Assembly: GCA_025331435.1 (NCBI GenBank)
Contig: JAIWNI010000174.1
Location: forward strand, 1 to 34,742
DNA: 34,742 nucleotides
Source of the DNA: Choanephora cucurbitarum
Lineage: Eukaryota > Mucoromycota > Mucoromycetes > Mucorales > Choanephoraceae
Reading direction: 5' to 3'
The translations under genes and the position numbers were made by a program. Below the pieces are notes generated by a model, which searched no databases, was not told the DNA's origin, and worked only from the letters and a program-made list of their open reading frames with translations. Positions 20,968 to 30,850 of this stretch are shown here, piece after piece. How positions within the stretch are numbered: the stretch's first letter is position 1; every line of letters starts with the position of its first letter.

Positions 20968-21247
20968 GAGGTTAAAACACTATGGATCCCCAGGTCATTT
21001 TTTTTTGAATAGTGTTTTATTGTTCTTTATTTTGATTGGTAGATTGAAGATCGCGAAAAAAAAATCATAAGAAAAAAAAATTAAGCATTTTTTTTTTCTA
21101 AAAAAAAAAAACGCGTCTGTGTAAATGCATAAATGAATTCTAAATCCGACATTTGACAGTAACATGCATGAATAAGAGATAACAAACGCCCTTAAGCCCT
21201 TTTTTTTTTCTTTTCTTTTACTCTATTTTTCGTATGGATTAAATCCA

Positions 21248-22784
21248 ATGGCATTTATTCAATCAGAGTCTGTGATTTGCCCTTCCTGGGATTTACCCAA
21301 TCATTGCCCTGTTTTACTGTCCAATTCAGATAAAAATCAATCGATTCCCTTGATCAAGAGTAAACAACCTACACGCCATCTCTTGATCTATGCTACAGAT
21401 AACAGTCATCATTCTACCATGACATTAGTGTCTACTGAACTTGATAAAGTAAGGCAGAATTAGAGACTATAAATCGATCATTAACCTATCCTTAGCCTCA
21501 TCTGATTCGATGTGTCTATCCTTATCTCTACTCTGGTATGACCATTGTTTCTTATTATTCACTTCAGGAAGCTCAATTGGCTCTTGAGAGATTTAGGAAA
21601 CAAGATCATTCTTTTTGTCTGGAATATGCTAAACCTTGTCTGGTCAATAAACGATGCAATGAACGAGTGTTTGTGACTGTTCGACAGTTACAAGGATTAG
21701 AGATGAAGCAACATCATTATAAGGTAAAATAGTTTCAAAAAATAAAAAAGGTGGATTCTCATAGAGTATATTAGCATCATTTACAGCAAATGGGTACCCT
21801 TGATTCTCTCTCTGAGACATGGATTGCACCTTATTGTGTCTTGATCAATTTAGAATATGATGATGAACGTATTCATGAACAACTCTACCAACAATACCAT
21901 CAAGTGATTTTAGAGGTAATTTAGAGTGTGAGATCAACACTTAAATAGCTGACTTTCTATAAAGGGATGTTATTGGTCAGTTTATTTTGCAGAGAACAAT
22001 GATTTTACGTGTTATTGTGATCAATGGAAAGATATCAAGAAAGAAGAGAGTTATTTCACACAGGATCTCAATGAGCCTCATCTTACTAAATCAAGCACCA
22101 CACTGTCTTCTTTTCTATCCTGTTCATCTTCCAGTACTACCACAACCACCACAAGTACTACGCATATGTCAATGATAGAAAGCAAAAAGAAGAAGAAAAA
22201 GGAAACAGATGTGATGTTGAATGAGACTCATCTTGAGAACATCCGAAAAGGATTGGATACGCGTACTACCTATATGATCAGAAATATCCCAAACAAGTAT
22301 ACCCAAAAGATGTTGATGGACTCAATCAATGCTACCCATGCCAATACCTATGATTTCCTATACCTTCGCATTGATTTCCAAAACAAGTGTAATGTGGGTT
22401 ATGCTTTCATCAATTTCACAGATCCAAAGTAAAGTATATAAAAAATGAAATTAAATGTATTGACTTTTTTTTTTTGTAGAAGTGTCATTTCATTTGCTCA
22501 AGAGAGAATAGATAAAAAATGGTAACAGTGAATGGATTTAGAATGAGAATATCACTCATATCATTCTTAGGGATCATTTCAATTCAGATAAACGATGTGC
22601 ACTATCATTTGCTACTATTCAAGGCAAGACAGCGTTAATCAAGAAATTCAAGAATTCACAAGTCATGTCTGAGGATGTTGCCTATCAACCCAAATTGTTC
22701 TATTCCAGTGGTCCCAACAAGGGTAAAGAACAGCCTTTCCCAACACACTCTCATCATCGTGAACGCAAGCATCAACGCGCCTAA
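21248..22784 (+). CDS. Mei2-like RNA-binding protein (RRM_2 domain)
   Basis: Six exons: 21248-21448, 21496-21723, 21787-21915, 21965-22428, 22480-22521 and 22571-22784, giving 425 residues. The C-terminal domain (about 285-385) is the Mei2-specific [46 protein letters not shown], then [22 protein letters not shown]. In fission yeast Mei2 this domain binds the meiRNA transcript and drives meiotic entry; plant relatives act in meiosis and development. The N-terminal part (about 50-110, [26 protein letters not shown]) looks like a degenerate RRM. A Ser/Thr run followed by poly-Lys (about 230-265) links the two. It is shorter than fission yeast Mei2. The end is basic ([10 protein letters not shown]). 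A meiotic role here is inference. Confidence 0.87.
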
Positions 22785-23499
22785 TACTGTTGTCAATTAC
22801 TAATTTAATTCAGGTAACCCTCATTTTAAATTATACCTGTTATGATCAATTAAATATATAGTAGTGAGAGGTAATTTAGTGTAACTCATACTATAAATGA
22901 GACCCAATTTAAATCAATCTCTTTCTTTATTTTATTTGTATTTGTCTTGACAGTCATTGACACTTTGTCTTGTAAAGTGACCACAAAGACAGAGTAAGAA
23001 TGGACAACAATTAAATGGGAATGAGTGAAAACCTTATAGAGTCTGTTGAGGCAAATTCAGTCATTTGAGAGAAGAGGGGAGGGGGGGGGGATTTCTTTAT
23101 GGGTCTAAATAGGATGATTGTTATAATCACTAAATGGGATGCAGAATTACGAAAAGGAGAGAGAGAGAGATTTATTTTCACTAAAGTTCGGCTGGGTAAG
23201 CTGAGTTATTTCGGCAGAAAGAGTAGTGTAATTTACATAGATCATAATCTGCATATTTTAAATCACACATGAAATGATTTTACTATGTGGTGTATATAGT
23301 TAATTCATTTCTCAACCTATCTGAGGTGATTTCGCCTTTGGATAATAATTAAAAAAAAAAATTAAAATAAAACAACTCATTTGGCTGCATGCTATTCATG
23401 CCTATATATATATATATAAAGTAGGACCATCTTTCCATAAGCCTTGTATTTTCTCTCTCTTTTTTTTTTCTTTTTTTTTTTTCTTTCTTATAAGCAATT
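22785..23499. other. Intergenic region of about 0.7 kb
   Basis: No supported gene. It contains the Mei2-like 3' UTR, an 11-G run at 23080-23090, a GA repeat near 23156-23170, and a TA-rich TATA-like run (23403-23420) followed by pyrimidine tracts that probably make the promoter of the gene at 23500. Confidence 0.5.
23403..23421 (+). promoter_or_regulatory. TATA-rich core promoter of the 23500 gene
   Basis: A TA repeat ending in TATATAAAG lies about 80 bases before the ATG at 23500, followed by a T/C-rich tract (23451-23490). The arrangement resembles the TATA plus pyrimidine pattern before the 2767 gene. Confidence 0.5.
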
Positions 23500-24024
23500 A
23501 TGATGTCTTCTATGAAAAAAAAGTTAAATAAACTATCTCATAAATTAAACCGTGAAAAAAGACAGAATGATTGGCATTATCTGAATATCACCACAATGGC
23601 AGCTGCAACAGAGAAATTCATACGCAATCACACAACAGACATTCATTCTGAAGATTTAACAGCCAGTCAATTCGCTTACCTGACAGGCATTCAGACCAAA
23701 CGCCATCCTATAGAATCCCCTATGATTGAATCAGATTCAGACTCGGACTCAGAATCAGAATCAGAATTAGATCATCTCTATTCAGCCTCTATCATGACAC
23801 ATCATTCACAACAGGATATTCGTATTTGGGATACACGATTCTGGCAGTATGAACCCAAGCAGTTGACCAGACAACAATCTGAACCGGGAGTAAGGCCTAA
23901 TGTGATTCAGAAAGGTCGATTTAGGATCATGTGGGGTTCAATGGATGATGATCTGACTGTTCATTCTCAACCTGCCATACGCTGTATTGAATGGAAGCGA
24001 AAAAGAAGTCAAAGTCAATCATGA
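23500..24024 (+). CDS. Unrecognised protein with Ser-Asp/Glu tract
   Basis: Single exon, 174 residues; no family recognised. The N-terminus is strongly basic (MKKKLNKLSHKLNREKRQ). The middle has an acidic serine tract (SDSDSDSESESE, about 79-90) that fits casein kinase 2 sites. The C-terminal third has IRIWDTRFWQYEP, then RQQSEPG and GRFRIMWGS, and it ends basic (WKRKRSQSQS). A second ATG follows the first directly. Composition and the promoter-like upstream region support expression. No signal peptide or membrane helix. The downstream 290 bases are shared with the convergent MPP10 gene. Confidence 0.7.
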   Translation: MMSSMKKKLNKLSHKLNREKRQNDWHYLNITTMAAATEKFIRNHTTDIHSEDLTASQFAYLTGIQTKRHPIESPMIESDSDSDSESESELDHLYSASIMTHHSQQDIRIWDTRFWQYEPKQLTRQQSEPGVRPNVIQKGRFRIMWGSMDDDLTVHSQPAIRCIEWKRKRSQSQS

Positions 24025-24140
24025 TTTGCTACAGAGATTAAGGCACAAGAAAAAAAAATATTTACAAAAAAAAAGCGAGTCACTTTACTTTGGTGCCCTC
24101 AAATTCCATTCTCTCCTTCTCTCTCTCCTATAACTGTATA

Positions 24141-24160
24141 TCTCTCTCTCTCTCTCTCTC
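24141..24160. repeat. TC microsatellite
   Basis: About ten TC units in the 290-base convergent gap between the gene ending at 24024 and MPP10. Confidence 0.75.
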
Positions 24161-24189
24161 TTAAAAGGAGAAAAATGCCTCACTATCCT

Positions 24190-24270
24190 TTTTTTTTATA
24201 TGCTCATACCCTCTTTTTTCTATATGCTCATACCCTCTTTTTCTATATGCTTATATGCTCATACCTTTTC
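24190..24270. repeat. Short tandem repeat, about 23-base unit, three copies
   Basis: Three imperfect copies of a unit containing TATATGCTCATACCCTC preceded by a T-run. The last copy has an extra TATATGCT-like insertion. It lies in the shared 3' region of two convergent genes. Confidence 0.7.
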
Positions 24271-24315
24271 TTTTTTTGATTATGTAATTATGCTTTAAAT
24301 AAATTATATTGTTTA

Positions 24316-26261
24316 TTAGAAAAGAGAGGCAGAAGTGACGGTTTTTGTGTTGGTCTTCTTTTGACCATCCTTGCCAATGACAGTAACATTCTTTTGACCC
24401 AACAATTCCTTGACAGCCTTCTGCTTGGACTGCTTTTCGCCCACCTTGGGATTGTATTTCTGCATCACCTTGAGTTCTCTTTCCTTCATATCGCGCTCCT
24501 TTCTCTTCATCTTCTTCTTTTGTGCTCTCAGACGCTTACGTTCTGCTTGATCCATCTCTGTCACTGCCTTGATATCCGTACGCTTCTTATCATAGATTTC
24601 TTCAGGAGCCAAGAGGGTGGCATCAGACACATTTACAGGTGTCACTTCTTCCATACTGATGGCTGCCGTATTACTGACAATCGACATCTCAGGCTTAGGA
24701 GCCTTGGGTGTGTAATGGAAGTTGGAGAGAGCATCCAGCTTATGACAGAGGTCTTGGAACATCTGAGTGATATCTGCATGTTCTTTCTCCAGAGCTTCAT
24801 CACGCGCATCTGTGGTTGCCTCACCTGTCTTCTTGCTGAGATAGTCATCTTCGTACATATCAGCCAACGATTTCTTGGACTTTTCATCGCTTAATTCAAC
24901 TCGCTTGGAGGGCACGAATGGCTTGAGGGTAGGGTCTACTTTACGCTCAACATCGTCAAACATGTTGTCCAGAATACGCTTCTTGATCACTTCTTCTAAT
25001 GTGTTGGTTGTCTCTTGTGTGATCACTGGGACTGGTTTATTGCCGTGTTCAAATTCAAGGTCTTCCTCTAACAGACTGTTGACCGGACGAGCACCTGCAC
25101 TGGCTTCACCACGTAATGTCCAGTGTCTGTCTTGAACGTTTTCATCTTCAAATTCTTCAATTTGAGCTTGAAGGCGTTCTTGTTGCTTTTGGAAGGCTGA
25201 TTTTTCATCATCTTCATTTTCTTCTTCAGAATCGTCATTAGCAAAAAGATCACGCACAGAGCCTTCAGAGGCATCATCTTCTTTTTCTTCTTCTTCTTCT
25301 TCTTCTTTAAACTGAACTTTCTTTATAGGTGATGGCTTATTCTTCATTGGCTTTTCATAGAAATCATCATATAGTAATTCTGAAGAAGAAGAAGGAATTC
25401 AGTGCATGCTTTATTTCCCTGCAGTCAATTCATCTTACCTGCAGCCATTGTTGTATCTTGCTCGTCCATCTCTTCCTCTTCCTCACTCTCTTCTTCTAAA
25501 TCATCCAAATCTCTATCAAAATCAAATTCATCGTCTTGATCTTCACGATCAGACATCATATCTAATTCTTCTTGTTGTTCAGTCCATTTGTTGAATTCAT
25601 CCAGGTTAAAGAACTCATCATCTACTTCTGATGTCTTTTTGGATCTAATGTGCTCATTTAGCTTTCTTTATAAAGGGTTTTACTGGTTAAGGAAACTTAC
25701 GTGTTTCTTAAATGAACGCCCTTGGATGGTTTTTCCACTTGAGCAGATGTCTCACTCATGTCGTCTTCAAACTGATCCATCTCTTCGTCCGATTCAGCTT
25801 GATCAGACTCAGCTTGGTCCGATTCAGCTTGATCAGACTCATCAGACTCAACTTGATCAGATTCGGCTTGATCGAGATCCATCGAGTGATCTGTCTCACT
25901 TTCCTCACTCATTTCTTCCAAAGTTGAACGTCTGTTGAATGTCTTTAAGGCTGTCTTGGCGTAATCGAGAAAAGGTTCGTTTTGAGCAGCAATTTCTTCC
26001 CAGATCTGATCATTGTCAAATCCTTCTGTCAAGAGTTCTGTAAAAGGTGAAAATTGAACAGGCTCTACTTTCTTGACTTGATGGCATGTTAGTTATTTCA
26101 TAAAAAGAAAACCATGTTGGTTTATTACCATCGTCATAAAAGTATTTAGCCATGGCTAAAGCATTATCTGCAATCGTTTGATCGGCACCAAAGAACACAT
26201 GAGGTTTCTCTACTACGTTTGTTATAAACTGATGAATCGAATCGGTTTTCTTTGATGACAT
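24316..26261 (-). CDS. MPP10: U3 snoRNP protein Mpp10
   Basis: Four exons on the minus strand, 26261-26129, 26037-25701, 25644-25439 and 25379-24316, give 579 residues. Mpp10 is part of the small-subunit processome and acts with Imp3 and Imp4 at the U3 snoRNA in early 18S rRNA processing. Seen: an N-terminal helical part; a long acidic stretch with repeats of DQAES (25790-25880); DDEFFNLDEFNKW; further Glu/Asp-rich tracts; then the conserved C-terminal core with HWTLRGEASAGARPVNSLLE, LEFEHGNKPVPVITQETT, KKRILDNMFDDVERK, LADMYEDDYLSKK, FQDLCHKLDALSNFHYTPKA and a Lys/Arg-rich end (RLRAQKKKMKRKERDMKERE). The order matches yeast and human Mpp10. The long acidic runs are typical of the family. The gene converges on the unrecognised gene at 23500. 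Confidence 0.92.
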
Positions 26262-26967
26262 GGTATATGAAAAAAAAATAGTGTTTTTAAAAGTAAAGAG
26301 TTTCCCAAAAAGAAAAAAAAAACTTTGGGCTCCTCTTTCCCTCTCGAACTCGCATTCATTTGCTTCGTTTGACTGCTAAAAAAGGTCGTCACAGAGCGCA
26401 AAGTCATTGAATTAAAGGTGTTCCTGAATGTGTCCTCCCCCCCATTGAGATAGGCTCCTTCTATAAAAAAAAACAAATGTACACTCTATTAACAATGAGA
26501 GCAACAGTCAGCTAACTCCATGATGAAACAATGGCAAGCTAGAAGGAAAAAAAAACTTGAACAGTTACCTGAGAGTTCCAAAATGCTTGATTGAAAACAT
26601 GGCGGGAATGATATTTTCAGAGAAAAGATCCCAATAGGATAAGGGTGGGCATGATATCTTGAGCTTCGTTTCTCGAAACTTACAAGAGCCTATCCAGACA
26701 AAGGGAAAGTTTCCTACTAAATCAGTAAGACACAGGACTTTTTTTGTTCAGAGCTGTCATTTGAACGAGCAGTCTACAAAAAAAAAATGTGCTGAGACAC
26801 GACAGCGAGAACAGAGGAGGGTATATGTATTTGAGTCATTTTCCCCAGCTAGCTGAGCCAGTTGGGGCGAACTAAGTTTACAGGAATCTAAAGCAACACC
26901 AATGTGGAGCTCATATGCAACAGTAAGTCATGAGAGGATATTAACCTAAAGATGTGGGAGGGAACAA

Positions 26968-27191
26968 TACAACACTCGCTTTATTTAAGAGTGTACAGTA
27001 GTCGCTCGATTTAAGAGTATGCTCAATATAAAAGTGTATTTTTCAAGAATATGCACACTCTTAAATAAAGCGACTATTGTACATATTTCTGAAAAAATGC
27101 ACTCTTGTATTAAGCATACTCTTAAATTGAATGGTATTTTAGCGCCTGAAGGATTGTTTCCCTAATACGCCTAAATCAAGCAACTACTGTA
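26968..27191. mobile_element. Short TA-flanked inverted-repeat elements (MITE-like, pogo/Tc1 style)
   Basis: A TA at 26994-26995 is followed by CAGTAGTCGCTCGATTTAAG. The complementary end finishes at 27189, followed by TA (27190-27191); the ends match at about 18 of 22 bases. A nearer complementary end finishes at 27079 (TA at 27080-27081) and matches the left end at about 23 of 27. A further left-type end starts at 26970 after TA (26968-26969). An 18-base perfect inverted pair joins 26977-26994 with 27055-27072, and a longer imperfect pair (about 50 bases each) joins 27006-27055 with 27081-27130. There is no coding capacity. TA target duplications and CAGT-type ends fit non-autonomous Tc1/mariner-pogo elements; family assignment is inference. 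Confidence 0.72.
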
Positions 27192-29824
27192 TGATGAGCA
27201 AAAGGAAAGACTTTACTGGCAATTAAGGATATAGCAAGGTAGATCAAACACGAGATAGTGATTTCGCACGAATAGAAGAGGTTCGGCGCTGAAAGACGAG
27301 TTGCCGTGAGAGCGAGAAGAATTTCATGCCTTTAAAGTTGTGGGTTTTTAAAAGCAAGACTTATTTTTTTCTGATAAAAAAAGCCATTCTGTGCCTCATA
27401 CGAACAAACAATTTGTATGTAAATGATCGCTTTGTCTTTATTCTAGAACAAAAAGGAAGAAGGAAGACAATTTCCCTCCATGACTCTAGGCCCCATGACA
27501 ATAGTATCAGGCGGATAAATGCAAAAGGGCTTGTTTTTTTTTAATAAACCAATCTTTGTCAACCTGATACGGTTATATACTAAAATAAGAAAATTGCTTA
27601 AAATGAACATAAAGAAATGCAACAGTTGGTTGTCAGAAAAATTACCATATATACATTTATGGCATTTTGCAGAATGATGGAAAAGATGTGTAACCTGTTC
27701 ATTTTTTTTGGGGGAGAAAAAGAAAAAAGTTTTTTTATTTTGATGAATCATCAAATTGAAGAGCTACACACAATTAAAGACGAGTTCTTTTCGGATCATC
27801 GATGTATCGGATAAAGAAGTAAGGTATAGTTTGAATCTTATTAAGAAAATGCAGATTTGTATTTCCGGTTGTCTTGGCAGACTCTATCTTTTTCTAGTCC
27901 ATAGACAAAAGCTGATTCTCTATTCAAAAGGGAAAAGTTTTAATATAATGAACTTTTATCATTTAGAAAACTGACATCATTTCATAAGAAGTTCCCTTCT
28001 TTTTTTTCTTGGTGTCAATGTTGAATTGAATCTATGTCCTTCTGATACACAAAAGGAATAGGTAACCCGAAAAAAATAAATAAAATCATCATCATTATCA
28101 AGGGAAACATATCATGAAACTAGACATTGTATAGAAATGACCATGTAGCTTAATTTCAGGTGTATCAAGGTAGATCCTAGAGAGAAATTGCAATTTGCTT
28201 ACTTTGGAAAGAAAAGAAAGTACCCTTTTGCTAAATGATCATCCAGGTTAAAAATAACTCCTTAGTGAAGCCCAAAAGTATTCTCAAAGAAAAGCTGCCT
28301 TTGAACCTTAATAAACTCTTTTGGAGCGACAGAAACAAATAAGCTTCTTAATGTAGATTATCTGATCTAATTTCGGGGAAGGTTTCCTTAAACCAACTCG
28401 ATCTTTGTAGAATAGTGTGTTCAATGATGAGTTGCAATTGCGTTAGTACGCTGTGCTTTGGATTGTCTTCAATGAAATTCTTTGTTGTTCAGTATGACAT
28501 GTGTGTTTATCTTGAAAGAGAAAGTAGTACTAAGTAAGAAGAAAATCAAAGGTTACTTGAGGATATCCATCTCGCTTTCTTATTTTTTAAGCAAGGGCTG
28601 ACTTTTTGTTTCCAAAGTATCATAAATCGTACGTTAGTTGAGTTTCTTTTTTTTTTGATGGATTGAACCCTTTTTTTTTTTTTTGTTTCTGATGCATCAA
28701 ACAGTTATTTCTGTACTTTAAGTAGTACAACATTTAACTCACTGACACCCATTTTTCTCTCCAATCAAGAGTAATAGAACGATATGGAAACAAAGAAAAT
28801 ATTACTTTGTATTTCATTGTAACAAAAAAAGAGAAAGCCGCAAATCCCCTTAATAAAGAAACTACTCTATCATGACGCCAAATCCAATAGAATGATCATA
28901 TCTTTACGCCTCCTTTTTTTTTTAAAAAGTCTGTTTCTTTTTTTGGAGCGAACCTTAAAAAAAAATTTACAAGATCTCTTTTTGACCATCATTTTAGTGT
29001 GAATGTAATATCAAAAACAAAGTCATGATGACGAGCCCTTTTTTTTTTGTTTGTTAGACAAATTATGTATGCGTAAAGGAGGGGGGGACACTCATTCAAT
29101 AGACAAACATACGCACGCACATAATGCACTTACATATTGTTGCCTATAGACATCATTGGTTCAAGTTGTTTTATAAATAATTTAGTTCACCTGACTCATG
29201 TCATTGGGGGGGGGGGTTACATTCTAAAAAAAGCGTCAGTGATTTAGACAACTCAGCACTTTGGAAATCAATAGAAGCTTTTACTCGTGTTTCATAGAAC
29301 AAAGAAAAGTCTCTATAGGATTTACTTGTTTATTTAAGTCACACTTTTCGGTATTTTAAAATGATGATTAATTTTCAATTTTATAATTTTTTTTTTTTTT
29401 TACTTCCTCTCTTTAATTTTTTTACTTAATTTAGAGCTTTCCTTTACATACAGTGAACCAATAATTACTTGATAATAAAAAAAATTTTTTTTAAAGTTGT
29501 TGTTTGTTGTAGAGAGAAGAAGGAATTAGAAATATTTTGAGAAAGACCAGATGAGGACAATTTTCATACTTAGCCAAAGCTGATACTCAAGAAAATAAAA
29601 GAGTGAGGAAAAGAGTGGATTTAGTCAGATTGAGTCCAGATAACTGAACCATCTTGACTCTATCCCTCTCTTTCTTTCTTTATCTTCTTGTGGTTATGAT
29701 CTCACATAAGCAGAGCTGATAGGATTTATCTGATGGTCTTTCTCTAATTTCTTTTTCTCTCTCTTTTGTGTATAATAATATTTAATAACTTTCTAATGAA
29801 CAATATATACATATAAACTTACAA

Positions 29825-29857
29825 ACACACACACACACTCACACACTCACACACAAT
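29825..29857. repeat. CA-rich microsatellite
   Basis: CA repeats interrupted by CTC, within the gene-poor region. TG-rich sequence on the same strand near 29910-29930 could pair with it, but this is probably chance in such low-complexity DNA. Confidence 0.65.
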
Positions 29858-30307
29858 GATAGATATATAGATATTTATACAAAAGAACTAGAAATTGTAA
29901 ATTAATCAGAGTGTATATGTGTGTTTGTGTGTAAAGTAAGAGAGAAAGTAAGGGTATGTGCGTGGGTTTATGTATAATAATGAAATTTGCGCATCTTGAA
30001 TGATATTCATTTTTTTTTTATATATTTAAACAAATATATAAAAATGTAAAATATATAAATGTTAACATAACAAAATAAGGAGCAAAATAACATAAAATAA
30101 AATAATAATAATAAAAAAAAAATTGTACATGTATAAGGTAAAGTGGTGAAAATGCATTGTTATATAAAAAGATATAACATAGAACCTAGTAATCGTATGT
30201 TTGTGTGTATATATAAAGTGAGGATGAGAGAGAGAGAGGGAAATCTTTTTTTTTCCTAGATTCATAGGATGAAACTACGAAAAAAGGTTACATATAGAAA
30301 ATATGAA

Positions 30308-30850
30308 TTAACGTAAAGTGGTAGTAGTAGTGGTAGTAGTAGTAGTGGTGGTGGTGGATGGAGGATCATCTGATGTTGTCATTGTGGTGGTTGTTGTGGT
30401 ATAGACAGTCTTGTCTCTCTTTGACTGTTGGGTAAAGTGAATCAACCGTTGCTTAATACTGGTGGCCGTCTTCCATTCTTCCCAAACTTCAACTCGAAAT
30501 GAGTCGATGCGTTCTTTCTTTACCTTCCCGGCACTACTTGTTTCAATCTGAGTCAAGACGACCATTAGAATACGACAGAGACGAGTGAATTTGCGGAAGG
30601 TTGTGTTGAGGTACTTGTTCACCTGCTCTAGTAGTGATCCTTTACCAAAACGAGTCATTTCCCCCTTTTCTTCTTCTTTCTGTATTAATTCTGGATGTGA
30701 GTTCAAGATGGGACAGACAGAATTACTAAACGATTCAAGTTCGCGCACCACTGCTTTTGCTTGATACAGACAACGACAAAATTCAACGAATGCTCTATCA
30801 GACACAGAAATCGACTTTGAAGAATTGCGCACCATTTTATGATTATTCAT
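30308..30850 (-). CDS. Unrecognised helical protein with Thr-rich tail
   Basis: Single exon, minus strand, 180 residues; a second in-frame ATG at 30835 (MVRNSS) gives 175 and may be the real start. No family recognised. Residues about 15-150 are mixed polar and hydrophobic and probably form several helices (RAFVEFCRCLYQAKAVVRELE, split here only for description; LLEQVNKYLNTTFRKFTRLC; WEEWKTATSIKQRLIHFTQQ). The end is two threonine runs (TTTTTTM and a final run of 13) around SDDPPS, coded by ACC/ACT repeats that may have grown by slippage. Coding-like composition in an otherwise empty, AT-rich stretch supports a gene. No signal peptide or membrane helix stands out. Confidence 0.66.
   Translation of the reverse strand: MNNHKMVRNSSKSISVSDRAFVEFCRCLYQAKAVVRELESFSNSVCPILNSHPELIQKEEEKGEMTRFGKGSLLEQVNKYLNTTFRKFTRLCRILMVVLTQIETSSAGKVKKERIDSFRVEVWEEWKTATSIKQRLIHFTQQSKRDKTVYTTTTTTMTTSDDPPSTTTTTTTTTTTTTLR
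30309..30357. repeat. GTA/GTG triplet repeat coding poly-Thr
   Basis: On the minus strand it reads as ACC/ACT codons giving the threonine run at the C-terminus of the gene ending at 30308. It is an imperfect triplet repeat of about 15 units. Confidence 0.7.

Larger units (their letters stand above)
26262..30307. other. Gene-poor region of about 4 kb
   Basis: No supported protein or RNA gene. It starts with the MPP10 promoter. Inside are the inverted-repeat element cluster (26968-27191), a G11 run (29206-29216), a G7 run near 29081, CA repeats (29825-29857) and many A/T homopolymers of 8 to 14. Open frames at 26659, 27326, 27443(-), 27617, 27756 and 30062(-) are short, low-complexity or mutually overlapping and lack any family motif. 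I saw no tRNA B-box-like sequence. The last few hundred bases are probably the 3' UTR of the gene ending at 30308. Confidence 0.5.

Noticed and set aside
24361..24894. Open frame of 177 codons opposite MPP10
   Set aside because: Antisense of the conserved, Lys/Glu-rich MPP10 end. Leu/His-rich shadow with no motif.
27326..27974. Several overlapping short frames on both strands
   Set aside because: They conflict with each other, are low in complexity and lie in non-coding-like DNA without homologous motifs.
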